A stretch of 64,000 bases of DNA. Source: Nocardia sp. NRRL S-836 (GTDB taxonomy: Bacteria > Actinomycetota > Actinomycetes > Mycobacteriales > Pseudonocardiaceae). The stretch's first letter is position 1, and each line of letters opens with the position of its first letter. Positions 40,465-49,111 of this stretch are shown here, piece by piece. Where the stretch lies: assembly GCF_001279525.1 (NCBI RefSeq), contig NZ_LGDY01000094.1, forward strand, positions 104,625 through 168,624, given 5' to 3'. The notes below the pieces were generated by a model. That model ran no database searches and was not told the DNA's origin. It saw nothing but the letters and a program-made list of their open reading frames with translations. The position numbers and the translations under genes were made by a program.

Positions 40465-40504
40465 GGGACCGTTCGGGTGACACCCGAACGGTCCCTTCGT
40501 GCTT
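40465..40504 (+). terminator. Strong terminator hairpin
   Basis: Perfect 15-bp palindromic stem GGGACCGTTCGGGTG (40465-40479) with 40481-40495, then TTCGTGCTTT. Ends the small membrane-protein gene. Confidence 0.8.
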
Positions 40505-40598
40505 TCCGGGACCAACCGGACTCCGCACGAACTGACTGAGCACCCGCCCGAGCTGGATCAGCACCGGCGACCCGCTGAGCGTCACGGTTATCGTCGTC

Positions 40599-42329
40599 AT
40601 GGTCCGAACGGTGGTGACCCCGGAGGCGGTCGAGTTGGCAAACCGGCGCATCGCGCTGCTGATCGCGACCGACTCGTACGCGGACCCCGAGTTCACCGAT
40701 CTGCGGCCCCCTTGCACCGACGCGCGTGCCCTGGCCGCACTCCTCGGTGATCCCGAGATCGGCGCGTTCGAGGTCGCGACGCTGCTCAACCGTCCCGTCC
40801 AGGACGTCCGCGACCTCCTGGAGGAGACCTTCGCCGACGCTTCCCGCGACGACCTCGTCCTGCTGCACCTGTCCGGGCACGGCCTGAAGGACGAGTCGGG
40901 CAAGCTGCAGCTCATCCTGTCCGACACCCGCCGCAACCGCTTGCGCTCGTCGGCGATCGCGGCGTCGTGGGTGCGCGAGCTGATCGACCACAGCGCGGCC
41001 CGGCGGGTCGTGGTGTGGCTGGACTGCTGCTTCAGCGGCGCGTTCCCTCCGGGGTTCACCCCGGAGGGGACCGAGACGGTCGACGCGATCGACCAGCTGG
41101 CCGGCGACTCCGGGCGGGGCTGCGCGGTGATGACGGCGTCCACGAAGGTCCAGTACGCCTTCGACAAGGAGCAGTCGGTCTTCACCGAGGCGATCATGAG
41201 CGGCCTGCGGACCGGGGCGGCGGACCTCAACGAGGACGGGCTGGTCGACGCGAGCGAGCTGTACACGTTCGTGTACGACTGGGTGCGGACGCGGTCGCCG
41301 GGGCAGACGCCGACGCGCAACGACATGCTGTCCGGCGACTTCCACATCGCCTACAACCGCAACGTCCTGCGGCTGCCGCCGGAGCTGGCCCCTGAGCTAC
41401 GGGCGTTGCTGCGCAGCGCGGACCCGCGGTTCCGGAGCCTCGGCGTCCAGGAGCTGTCCGCGCTGGCCAGGAAGGGCGACGAGGCCGCCCGCGCGGCGTT
41501 GGCGTTGATGGGCGAGGCACCTCCGGCGGACTCCCCTCGCGTGCCGGTGGTCGTGGAGGTACCGCCACCGCTGTCCACGCGGCTGCAGCGGGACCCCGGC
41601 TTCACCTTCCTGCGCGAGGTCAGGCTGAAAGCGCTGGTCTCCTGCCTCGTGGTCGATCCGGCGGAGCCACAGCGCCTGTGCGGTGTCTCCTCCGCGGACA
41701 CCCCGATCCGGTGGTTCGACGCCGGTACCGGCCAGGAGATCCCCGGTTCCTCCCGCGAGGAGGCCGACACGGTCGCCCTGAGCCCCGACGGGAGCCTGGT
41801 GGCCATCGGCAGGCGCGACGGAATCCTGCTGCTCGACCGCGACGACCGGTGGCCGGTGGTCGACCGGCCACCCCTGGAAGGGTTCTCACCCCGGCAGCTC
41901 GCTGTCAGCCTCGACAGCCGCGTGCTCGCGAGTCTCGATCTCACCGAGGTGCACGTGTGGCACTTGCCCAGCGAAGAACGGGTGCACCGCCTGGAGGTCT
42001 TCGCGGACTGCATCGCCCTGGGCCCGGACGGGATGTTGGCAACCGGTCAAGAAGGCATGGTCACCCTCCGGGAGCTGGTGTCCGGCCACCCCGTCGCCAC
42101 CGTGTTCAACCCCGGCTGGGTGTCCGCGATCGCCTTCACGCCGGATGGCCAGCTCGTCACCGGCGACATCGAGGGCGTGATCCGCACCGGCGCTCCCGAC
42201 AGCACCTGGCGCCCCGTGGAACTACGCCGCCGGCACACCGCGGCAGTGGTGTCCGTGTCGTTCGACCAGGCAGGTGTCATGGTCACCGCCAGCCGCGACG
42301 GTCACGTGATGTTCTGGAAGCCCAGCTAG
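40599..42329 (+). CDS. Caspase-like (C14) protease with C-terminal beta-propeller
   Basis: 576 aa. Residues 15-250 form a caspase/metacaspase p20-like fold: A-L-L-I-A-T-D-S-Y near the start, catalytic His94 in L-S-G-H-G and Cys144 in L-D-C-C-F-S-G. Residues 209-220 (DLNEDGLVDASE) fit a canonical EF-hand calcium loop, and many metacaspases need calcium. Residues 262-305 look like a short helical repeat. The remaining 240 residues contain WD40-like blades (A-L-S-P-D-G-S-L-V-A, A-F-T-P-D-G-Q-L-V-T-G). Such proteins are candidate signalling or defence proteases; no substrate or gasdermin-like partner is adjacent. Its stop overlaps the convergent response regulator by 4 nt. Confidence 0.85.
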   Translation: MVRTVVTPEAVELANRRIALLIATDSYADPEFTDLRPPCTDARALAALLGDPEIGAFEVATLLNRPVQDVRDLLEETFADASRDDLVLLHLSGHGLKDESGKLQLILSDTRRNRLRSSAIAASWVRELIDHSAARRVVVWLDCCFSGAFPPGFTPEGTETVDAIDQLAGDSGRGCAVMTASTKVQYAFDKEQSVFTEAIMSGLRTGAADLNEDGLVDASELYTFVYDWVRTRSPGQTPTRNDMLSGDFHIAYNRNVLRLPPELAPELRALLRSADPRFRSLGVQELSALARKGDEAARAALALMGEAPPADSPRVPVVVEVPPPLSTRLQRDPGFTFLREVRLKALVSCLVVDPAEPQRLCGVSSADTPIRWFDAGTGQEIPGSSREEADTVALSPDGSLVAIGRRDGILLLDRDDRWPVVDRPPLEGFSPRQLAVSLDSRVLASLDLTEVHVWHLPSEERVHRLEVFADCIALGPDGMLATGQEGMVTLRELVSGHPVATVFNPGWVSAIAFTPDGQLVTGDIEGVIRTGAPDSTWRPVELRRRHTAAVVSVSFDQAGVMVTASRDGHVMFWKPS

Positions 42330-42976
42330 CTCGCCAGCCCCGCGTCCCGTGCCAGCAGCGCCGCCTGCACCCGGTTCGTCAGCCCCAGCTTCGCCAGCAA
42401 CCGCGACACGTACGTCTTCACCGTGGCTTCGGACATGTGCAGCTTCGCCCCGACGTCCGCGTTCGACATGCCCTGTCCGAGCAGCGCGAGCACCTCGACC
42501 TCGCGCTCGGTCAGCCCCGCGACGGCCTTCTGCGCCTCCTGCCGCTTCGGCTGCCCGGACGTCGCGACCATGCCCACGACCCGTGACGTGACCATGGGTG
42601 ACAGGTAGGCCTCGCCGTTGTGCACCGCGCGCACGGCACGCAGCAGTTCCTCGGGCGCGGAGTCCTTCAGCAGGAACCCGGCGGCGCCGTCGGACAACGC
42701 GCGCACGATGTTCTCGTCCTCGCCGAAGGTCGTGAGCATGACGACGCGCACGGACGGTGCGACGACGCGCAGTTCGCGCGCGCATGCCAGGCCGTCCATG
42801 CGTGGCATGCGGATGTCGAGCACGGCGACGTCGACGCGGCGTTCGCGGACGATCTGCACCGCCTCGCGGCCGTCGCCTGCCTCGGCGACCAGCTCGATGT
42901 CGTCGGCGGTGCCGAGGATGGCTTTGATGCCCGCGCGCATCAGCGGCTCGTCGTCGGCGATGAGCACCCGGATCAT
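42326..42976 (-). CDS. NarL/LuxR-family response regulator
   Basis: 216 aa. Receiver domain with D-D-E near residue 8, phospho-acceptor Asp54 (V-L-D-I-R-M-P-R-M-D-G) and Lys in F-L-L-K-D. LuxR-type helix-turn-helix L-T-E-R-E-V-E-V-L-A-L-L-G-Q-G-M-S-N near residues 150-205. Its start overlaps the histidine kinase stop by ATGA (42973-42976), so they form a coupled two-component pair. Target genes unknown; the polyamine-type transporter and the caspase-like gene are the immediate neighbours. Confidence 0.94.
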   Translation of the reverse strand: MIRVLIADDEPLMRAGIKAILGTADDIELVAEAGDGREAVQIVRERRVDVAVLDIRMPRMDGLACARELRVVAPSVRVVMLTTFGEDENIVRALSDGAAGFLLKDSAPEELLRAVRAVHNGEAYLSPMVTSRVVGMVATSGQPKRQEAQKAVAGLTEREVEVLALLGQGMSNADVGAKLHMSEATVKTYVSRLLAKLGLTNRVQAALLARDAGLAS

Positions 42977-44577
42977 GGCTCGTTCCTCTGCACGTGGATC
43001 TTCTTCTCGACCAGCTTGCCGTCCTTGAAGCAGAAGCGCACCACCCGGGTGCCCTTCGCGAGGTACGACTGCTCGTCGGTGATGTGGTAGACGCAGCGGG
43101 AACCGGGCGGTTCCTGGGCGGCCTGCGACTTGCGCTCACCGTCGCCGACCAGGGGTTCGTCGCCGGCCGGGAGCAGCGCCATCACCTCGGCCTCCGGCTG
43201 GCCGACGGAGATCCGGTCGAGGGTCTGCTCCGGCACGACCTCGGTCACCGGCTGCGCGCCGAGGTAGGTGAAGCCGCCGATGATGACGCTCAGCACGAGC
43301 GACGCGCCCGCGATGGAGCCGATGCCCGCCCACTTGCGCAGCCGGCCCGGTGACTGGGTCTCCTCCTGCTCGTCCTCCGGTTCGTCCGGCAGCGGGGTCT
43401 CCTCGTACGGCAGCACGGCGGCGATCCGGAAGCCGCCCGACGGCAGCGCCCCGACGTGCAGGATGCCGCCGGCCAGGCGCACGCGTTCGCCCAGGCCGAT
43501 CAGGCCGACGCCCGGCTCGCCGTCCGGGGAACCGTTGCGCGACGGGTTGTTCCGCACCTCCACGACCAGTGCGTCGGGCTCGTACTTCACCGTCACCTGC
43601 ACGGCCGCCCCCGGCGCGTGCTTGGCGGCGTTCGTCAGGCCCTCCTGGGCGACGCGATAGGCGGCGTGCGACACACGTGACGGCAACGGGTGCGCTTGCC
43701 CGCCACGAACGAGACTGACGAGCACACCGGCCTTGCGCGCGTCGCCCACCAACGAGTCGATGGACTCCGCTGTCCGTGTCGCGGGGTCGTCGTCGGGACC
43801 GTCCTCGGCACGCAGCACGCCGATGATCGACCGCAGCTCCCCCATGCCGGTCAACGCCGCCGCGCGCAGCACCCCGATCGCCTCGCGCTGCTTCTCCCCC
43901 AGCGACGGGTCGAGCGCCAGGGCGCCGGCGTGCACGGAGATCAACGACAGGCGGTGGCCGAGGCTGTCGTGCATGTCCTGGGCGATGCGGCTGCGTTCGC
44001 GCAGGCGCACCTGCCGCGACAGCATCCGCTGCTCGCCCCGCATCCGCGCCTCGCGCTCCTGCATCGCCTGCACGAGCGCCTCGCGTTGCGCCAGGTACCG
44101 GCCGACGAGGAACGGCAGCGCCACGCCCACGCCGAAGATCGTGATCAGCATGAGCATCCCGTAGACGGGCTCGATCTCCAACGGCCGCGCGTCCCAGTCC
44201 CACAGCAGCACCACGACCACGAACGTGACCGCCGTCGACGCCACCGCCCTGACCCACGACTCGATCCGGCGCCCGGCCGTGTAGCTCAGCACGACCATCA
44301 GCGCCGGTCCGATGAACGGGATGGCCGCGGCCACGACCATCACCGCCGCGGGCAGCGCGTGCCGCAACGGCAGGAGCACCAGGTAGACGGCGGCGTAGGC
44401 GACGACCAGCCAGCCCGACGCCTTCTGCTCGGCCCACGGGCCCGGCCACAGGTCCAGCAGGACGACGGCGACCACCACGACCACGTCGCCGGCGACCCGC
44501 ACCGGGGTCAGCGCCCGGAACCGGGCCAGGACGTCGGCGAGGAACGCCTCGCCCCTGGCCCGCACAGCAGTAATCAC
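42973..44577 (-). CDS. Sensor histidine kinase (HisKA_3) with extra C-terminal membrane anchor and outer domain
   Basis: 534 aa from GTG 44577; the frame is open further but lacks a better start. Residues 25-160 hold about five or six membrane spans, then the dimerisation helix with phospho-His203 (A-Q-D-M-H-D-S-L-G-H) and the ATPase with N-A-A-K-H and G-V-G-L-I-G-L-G-E-R. Unusually, the chain continues: acidic linker (395-410), another span (about 418-439) and a 95-residue outward tail with R-I-S-V-G-Q-P-E-A-E-V-M-A-L-L-P, resembling the SmpA/BamE repeat, and two Cys. The tail could sense the envelope. Coupled to the response regulator by ATGA. Confidence 0.9.
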   Translation of the reverse strand: MITAVRARGEAFLADVLARFRALTPVRVAGDVVVVVAVVLLDLWPGPWAEQKASGWLVVAYAAVYLVLLPLRHALPAAVMVVAAAIPFIGPALMVVLSYTAGRRIESWVRAVASTAVTFVVVVLLWDWDARPLEIEPVYGMLMLITIFGVGVALPFLVGRYLAQREALVQAMQEREARMRGEQRMLSRQVRLRERSRIAQDMHDSLGHRLSLISVHAGALALDPSLGEKQREAIGVLRAAALTGMGELRSIIGVLRAEDGPDDDPATRTAESIDSLVGDARKAGVLVSLVRGGQAHPLPSRVSHAAYRVAQEGLTNAAKHAPGAAVQVTVKYEPDALVVEVRNNPSRNGSPDGEPGVGLIGLGERVRLAGGILHVGALPSGGFRIAAVLPYEETPLPDEPEDEQEETQSPGRLRKWAGIGSIAGASLVLSVIIGGFTYLGAQPVTEVVPEQTLDRISVGQPEAEVMALLPAGDEPLVGDGERKSQAAQEPPGSRCVYHITDEQSYLAKGTRVVRFCFKDGKLVEKKIHVQRNEP

Positions 44578-44653
44578 GCGCCCCAAGCTACGAGACGTCC
44601 CACCTGTGGCGCGGCACGCTGGGGTATCGAGTTCCAGCGACGAAAGTTGACGC

Positions 44654-45460
44654 TCAGACCAGCTGCGCGGTGGACCCCGCCCGGCGCGCCCGCCACGACG
44701 CCACGACGACTCCGACAACCAGCAGCACCGCCGTCGCCGCCACCATCAGCGTCGACAGCGCCACGATCTCCGGCGAAATGCCCCGCTTGGAGGCCTGCGC
44801 GTAGACGAACACCGGCAGCGTCGTCGACCCGACACCGGTCAGGTACGACGAGATCACCACGTCGTCGAACGACAGCAGGAACGCGAACGCCGCCCCCGCC
44901 ACGACCGCGGGCGCCACCAGCGGCAGCGTGACGGTCCGGAACGCCACGAACGGCGATGCCCCGAGGTCGGCCGCCGCCTCCTCCAGCCGCACGTCCATCC
45001 CGGACACCCGCGACCGCACCACGACGACCACGAAGCTCAGCGAGAACGCCACGTGCGCGAACAGCAGCGCCCCGAACCCGAGCGGGATCCCGGCGAGCTT
45101 GACGAAGAACCCCAGCATCGCCACGCCCATGACGACCTCGGGCACCACCAGCGGCAGCGACAGCAGCACCGTCCACACCCCGCGGCCGGGAAACGCGCGC
45201 CGCAACCCGAACGCCGCCAACGTCCCGATGACCGTCGAGATCACGGCGGACGCCAGCGCCAGCTGCAGGGTCAGCTGCAACGACTCCAGCACACGGGTGT
45301 CGCGGAACAGCTCCTCGTACCACCGCGTCGACACCCCGCTGATGCGGCTGAGCGACCGCGACGAGTTGAACGACGCGATCGCGAGCCACCCGATCGGCGC
45401 GTACAGGAACAGGAACACCAGCGCGGCGACCGCTCCGAGCACCCACGGCCGACGGTTCAC
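44654..45460 (-). CDS. potC: Polyamine-type ABC transporter permease (PotC-like)
   Basis: 268 aa, six spans, with the permease loop E-E-A-A-A-D-L-G-A-S-P-F near residues 175-186, which docks on the ATPase. The start overlaps the PotB-like stop by GTGA (45457-45460). It forms with PotA, B and D an importer for spermidine/putrescine or a related compound such as glycine betaine or an opine. The exact substrate cannot be read from sequence. It ends 76 nt before the histidine kinase on the same strand. Confidence 0.87.
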   Translation of the reverse strand: MNRRPWVLGAVAALVFLFLYAPIGWLAIASFNSSRSLSRISGVSTRWYEELFRDTRVLESLQLTLQLALASAVISTVIGTLAAFGLRRAFPGRGVWTVLLSLPLVVPEVVMGVAMLGFFVKLAGIPLGFGALLFAHVAFSLSFVVVVVRSRVSGMDVRLEEAAADLGASPFVAFRTVTLPLVAPAVVAGAAFAFLLSFDDVVISSYLTGVGSTTLPVFVYAQASKRGISPEIVALSTLMVAATAVLLVVGVVVASWRARRAGSTAQLV

Positions 45461-46296
45461 AGCACGTCCTCCCCACGCCGCCCGCGCAACACGAGCACGA
45501 GCACCACCAGCACGAGCAGCAGCACCGCCATCGCCGACCCGAGCGGCCAGTTGTTGCCGCCGCGGAACTGGTCGTCGATCACCGACCCGAACGTCGACTG
45601 GTCGACCCCGCCGAGCAGCTTCGGCGTCACGAAGTCACCCGCCGCGGGCACCAGCACCAGCAACGACCCGGCCAGCACACCGGTGAGCACACCCGGCAGC
45701 ACGATCCGGAAGAACGTCGACACCCGCCCGTGCCCGAGGTCGTACGACGCCTCGACCAGCCGGAAGTCGAACCGCTCGCACGCCACGTAGAGCGGCAGCA
45801 CCATGAACGGCAGGAAGCCGTACGTCAGCCCGAGGACCACCGCACCGTGCGTGAGCAGGAAGCCGCCATCACGCCCCAGCCCCACCCAGCTCAGCACCGT
45901 GTTGACCAGCCCCTCCCCGTCCAGCAGCGCCTTCCACGCGTAGATCCGCGCGAGGTAGCTCGACCAGAACGGGATCAGCACCGCCGCGAGCAACGCGGTC
46001 CGGTACCTGCCGCCGTGCCGCGCGATGAACCACGCCAGCGGGAAGCCCAGCACCAGGCAGGCGACCGTCGTGACCACCGCGTACACCAGCGTCCGCCCGA
46101 AGATCGGCAGGAACGCCGGGTCCAGTGCCGTCAGGTACGCCTGCGTCGTCCACGGCAGCACCGCGCGGGCGACACCGGTGTCGCGGGTCGCGAAGCTGAA
46201 CTGCACGACGAGCGCCAGCGGCGCGATCAGGAAAATCCCCAGCCACAGCCCGGTGGGCGTGAGCAGGGCGTTGGCCTTCAGCCAGCGTCGCAACAC
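45457..46296 (-). CDS. potB: Polyamine-type ABC transporter permease (PotB-like)
   Basis: About 279 aa from GTG 46296 (V-L-R-R-W-L-K-A-N-A-L-L-T-P-T-G-L-W). Six spans and the loop L-V-E-A-S-Y-D-L-G-H-G-R. The start lies 44 nt from the divergent TetR gene, and the operator-like repeats there may control it. The upstream transporter genes potA and potD lie on the far side of the TetR-P450 cassette (46341-47985), so potB-potC must have their own promoter. An upstream GTG (46320) is an alternative start. Confidence 0.87.
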   Translation of the reverse strand: MLRRWLKANALLTPTGLWLGIFLIAPLALVVQFSFATRDTGVARAVLPWTTQAYLTALDPAFLPIFGRTLVYAVVTTVACLVLGFPLAWFIARHGGRYRTALLAAVLIPFWSSYLARIYAWKALLDGEGLVNTVLSWVGLGRDGGFLLTHGAVVLGLTYGFLPFMVLPLYVACERFDFRLVEASYDLGHGRVSTFFRIVLPGVLTGVLAGSLLVLVPAAGDFVTPKLLGGVDQSTFGSVIDDQFRGGNNWPLGSAMAVLLLVLVVLVLVLRGRRGEDVL

Positions 46297-46314
46297 GAGC
46301 GCACATGATGCCAC

Positions 46315-46352
46315 GTGAACATTGCTGTACCGTTGTGAACATGAGTGTTCAC
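46315..46352. promoter_or_regulatory. TetR-type operator and leaderless promoter
   Basis: GTGAACA at 46315-46321, and a perfect inverted repeat GTGAACA-N4-TGTTCAC at 46335-46352 that covers the TetR start codon. TACCGT (46328-46333) lies exactly 7 nt before ATG 46341, so it is a likely -10 element for a leaderless message. A bound repressor would block both divergent genes. Confidence 0.6.
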
Positions 46353-46880
46353 CTCCTCCAGACCGCCACATCGGTGCTGCTCAAGGACCCGACGGCGTCG
46401 CTGGGCGAGGTGGCGAAGGCGGCGGGTGTCGGCAGGACCACACTCCACAAGCGGTTCCCGACCCGAACCGAGCTGATCCACGCGCTCGCCACCGAGGCGC
46501 TCGACCTGGTCGACGCGGCGATCAGCAGCGTCGACCTCGACACCGACGACGCGGTCGAGCAGCTCATCGCGAACCTCGTGCCGCTCGGCCCGCGCGTCGA
46601 GTTCCTGCTGCGCTTCCCGAACCTCGCCGACGACGAACGGCTCAGCGTGCGGCTGACCGCGATGGACCAGCCGGTGATCGACCTGATCTCCCGGCTGCAG
46701 GGCACGCGGATGCGGGCCGACCTGCCCGCGTGGTGGATCACCCAGATCCTCTACGCCGGCATCTACAGCGCCTGGGAGGGCATCGCGGCGGGCCGGCTGG
46801 CACCCCTCGACGCACCCCGGCTCGTGCTCACGACGTTCTACCAGGGGGTAAGCGGTGCTGGAGCAGCTGAACGGCCATGA
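46341..46880 (+). CDS. TetR-family regulator
   Basis: 179 aa from ATG 46341. The helix-turn-helix is D-P-T-A-S-L-G-E-V-A-K-A-A-G-V-G-R-T-T-L-H-K-R-F near residues 16-40, followed by an all-helical ligand domain. The palindrome GTGAACA-N4-TGTTCAC overlaps its own start, indicating autorepression. The P450 start lies 26 nt inside its 3' end, so the two are translationally coupled. The ligand may be the P450 substrate. Confidence 0.88.
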   Translation: MSVHLLQTATSVLLKDPTASLGEVAKAAGVGRTTLHKRFPTRTELIHALATEALDLVDAAISSVDLDTDDAVEQLIANLVPLGPRVEFLLRFPNLADDERLSVRLTAMDQPVIDLISRLQGTRMRADLPAWWITQILYAGIYSAWEGIAAGRLAPLDAPRLVLTTFYQGVSGAGAAERP

Positions 46881-47985
46881 CGACCCGCATCCGGTCTACG
46901 AGCGGATTCGCGCCCGGGGCCCGCTGACACGCCTCGGCGGCCAGTGGGTCACGACGAGCCACGCGCTGGCGAACACGATCCTGCGCGACCGGCGGTTCGG
47001 TGTGCGGTTCGCCGACGGCACGTATCCGGGCACGCCGAACCCGGTGTCCGAGTCGTTCCTGGAGCTGGACCCGCCCGACCACACCCGGTTGCGCAGGCTG
47101 GCCACGCCCGCGTTCGGCCCGAGGAGGATCGACGGGTACCGCCCGCGCGTCGAGAAGATCGCGGACGCCCTGCTCGACCGGGTCGACGGCGAGTTCGACC
47201 TGATGACGGACTTCGCCACGCCGTTGCCGATCGCGGTGATCAGCGAGCTGCTCGGCATCCCGGACGCCGACACCGGCGACTTCGCGAACTACGGCCGGCT
47301 CGTCGCCGAGTCGTTCGACGGCCGGACCACCGATGCCGCGAACCGGGCCATCGACCGGATCTCCGCGTTGTTCGAGCGGCTCATCGCCGAGCGCAGGGCG
47401 AACCCCGGCGACGACGTGATCAGCTCACTCGTGGCTGCGGAGCAGGACCGGAAGCTCACCGTGCCGGAGGCGCTCAGCACGTTGACCCTGTTGTTGATCG
47501 CCGGATTCGAGACCACCGTCAACCTGATCGGCAACGGCGTGCGCGCGTTGCTCGACCACCCGGCGCAGTGGGCGTTCTTCAAGGCACACGACGGCATCGC
47601 GCCGGACGTCGTGGAGGAGACGCTGCGCTGGGCGCCGCCGGTGCACCTGACCACCCGCCTCGCGCACGAGCCGGTCTCGCTGCTCGGCCGCGACATCGGC
47701 GTGGACGACGGCGTCTGCCTGCTGCTCGCCGCGGCGAACCGCGATCCGGAGGTGTACCCGGAGCCCGAGCGGTTCGACCTCATGCGGGTGCGGAAGCCGG
47801 AGCACCTGGCGTTCTCCAGCGGCATCCACTACTGCCTGGGCGCGACGCTGGCCCGGCTGGAGGGCGAGGTGGCGCTGCGGGCCGTGGCACGGCGGTTGCC
47901 GGACCTGCGCCAGGCAGGCCCGGTGACGTACCGCGAGTCGGTGGTGATCAGGGGGATGGCGAGCTTCCCGGTCAGCCGGTCTTGA
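46855..47985 (+). CDS. Cytochrome P450
   Basis: 376 aa, full catalytic core: N-terminal D-P-H-P-V-Y-E-R-I-R-A-R-G-P, I-helix A-G-F-E-T-T-V-N, E-x-x-R region E-E-T-L-R-W, and heme motif F-S-S-G-I-H-Y-C-L-G-A-T-L-A-R-L-E with the axial Cys. Unlike the P450 at 613-1683, the segment A-A-N-R-D-P-E-V-Y-P-E-P-E-R-F-D is intact. A start at GTG 46855 overlaps the TetR gene by 26 nt. Substrate unknown. Its 3' end overlaps the convergent potD by 14 nt. Confidence 0.9.
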   Translation: MLEQLNGHDDPHPVYERIRARGPLTRLGGQWVTTSHALANTILRDRRFGVRFADGTYPGTPNPVSESFLELDPPDHTRLRRLATPAFGPRRIDGYRPRVEKIADALLDRVDGEFDLMTDFATPLPIAVISELLGIPDADTGDFANYGRLVAESFDGRTTDAANRAIDRISALFERLIAERRANPGDDVISSLVAAEQDRKLTVPEALSTLTLLLIAGFETTVNLIGNGVRALLDHPAQWAFFKAHDGIAPDVVEETLRWAPPVHLTTRLAHEPVSLLGRDIGVDDGVCLLLAAANRDPEVYPEPERFDLMRVRKPEHLAFSSGIHYCLGATLARLEGEVALRAVARRLPDLRQAGPVTYRESVVIRGMASFPVSRS

Positions 47986-49111
47986 CCTTGGTCCACGCGT
48001 CGGCGTAGCGCGCCTCGACGTCGCCGCCCAGGTCCTTGGTGAACGGCAGCTTCTTCAGCTGCTCCTCCGAGGGGTAGACCAGCGGGTCGTTCAGCAGCTC
48101 CTTGTCGATCAACGGCTTGGCGGCCGCGTTCGGGCTGCCGTAGCGCACGGCGTTGGACAGCGCCGCACCCGTCTCCGCGCCCAGGACGTAGTCGATGAAC
48201 CGGTGCGCGTTCTCGGCGTGCGGCGCGTCCTTCGGGATGACCAGCAGGTCCACATAGGACAGACCGCCCTCGGACGGGATGGCGTACGCGACGTCCGCGC
48301 TGGCCGCGCGTGCCTGGAACGCGTCACCGGAGTACGCCTGCGCGAGCCGCACCTGGCCGGAGGTGAGCGGCTCGATCACGTCGGAGGTGATCTGGCCGAG
48401 CTTCTTCTTCAACGACAGCAGGAAGTTCGCCGCGTCGTCGATCTGTCCGGCGTCGGTGGTGTTCGGGTCGTGGCCGAGCTTGAGCAGGCCCAGCGCCATG
48501 CCGTCACGTGCCTCGTCGAGGATCGTGCTGCGGCCCTGGGCGTTCGGCAGGTCGAAGGCGGAGAACCCGGTGACCTCACCGCCGATCTGCGACCTGGAGT
48601 ACGCGAGACCCGTGGTGCCCCACGCCCACGGCACCGAGTACTTGTTGCCGGCGTCGTAGTCGGCCTCGACGAACCGCTTCTCCAGGTTCTTGAGGTTCGG
48701 CAGCGACGAGTGGTCCAGCGGCTGCAGCAGGCCGGAGCGCAGAAACCGGCGCAGGAAGTTGTCGCTGGGCACCACCAGGTCGTACCCGGCCGAACCGGAA
48801 GCGATCTTGGCTTCCATCTCGTCGTTGGTGGAGAAGTTGTCGTAGGTGACGTCGATGCCGGTCGCGGTCTTGAAGCCCGGCAACGTCTCCGGCGCGATGT
48901 AGTCGGTCCAGTTGTAGAAGTTGAGCTTCGGCTCGTTCTTGAGGTTCGCGGCCTTCGCGGCGGTCGAGGTGCCACCGCTGTTCGTCGGCGCCTCACCGAC
49001 ACCGCAGGCGGCCAGCGCGAAGAACGTCATCGAGCCCAGCATCGCGCGCCGGGTCACCCGCGGGGAGTCGACGTCCCACAGGCGGGCGATCCGGACCTTC
49101 TTCTCAGTCAT
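47972..49111 (-). CDS. potD: Polyamine-type ABC transporter substrate-binding lipoprotein (PotD-like)
   Basis: 379 aa. A twin-arginine (T-R-R-A-M-L-G) followed by a lipobox ending A-L-A-A-C (Cys36) suggests a Tat-exported lipoprotein. The mature part has the PotD pattern F-Y-N-W-T-D-Y-I-A-P-E-T and Y-D-L-V-V-P-S-D-N-F. It captures substrate outside the cell for PotBC. Its start overlaps the PotA stop by 8 nt. Its own stop overlaps the convergent P450, which separates it from potB by the opposite-strand cassette. Confidence 0.88.
   Translation of the reverse strand: MTEKKVRIARLWDVDSPRVTRRAMLGSMTFFALAACGVGEAPTNSGGTSTAAKAANLKNEPKLNFYNWTDYIAPETLPGFKTATGIDVTYDNFSTNDEMEAKIASGSAGYDLVVPSDNFLRRFLRSGLLQPLDHSSLPNLKNLEKRFVEADYDAGNKYSVPWAWGTTGLAYSRSQIGGEVTGFSAFDLPNAQGRSTILDEARDGMALGLLKLGHDPNTTDAGQIDDAANFLLSLKKKLGQITSDVIEPLTSGQVRLAQAYSGDAFQARAASADVAYAIPSEGGLSYVDLLVIPKDAPHAENAHRFIDYVLGAETGAALSNAVRYGSPNAAAKPLIDKELLNDPLVYPSEEQLKKLPFTKDLGGDVEARYADAWTKVKTG

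Noticed and set aside
40599..42329. A CBASS, gasdermin or Avs-type defence cluster around the caspase-like gene
   Set aside because: No cyclase, gasdermin, STAND ATPase or nuclease partner lies within several kilobases on either side.
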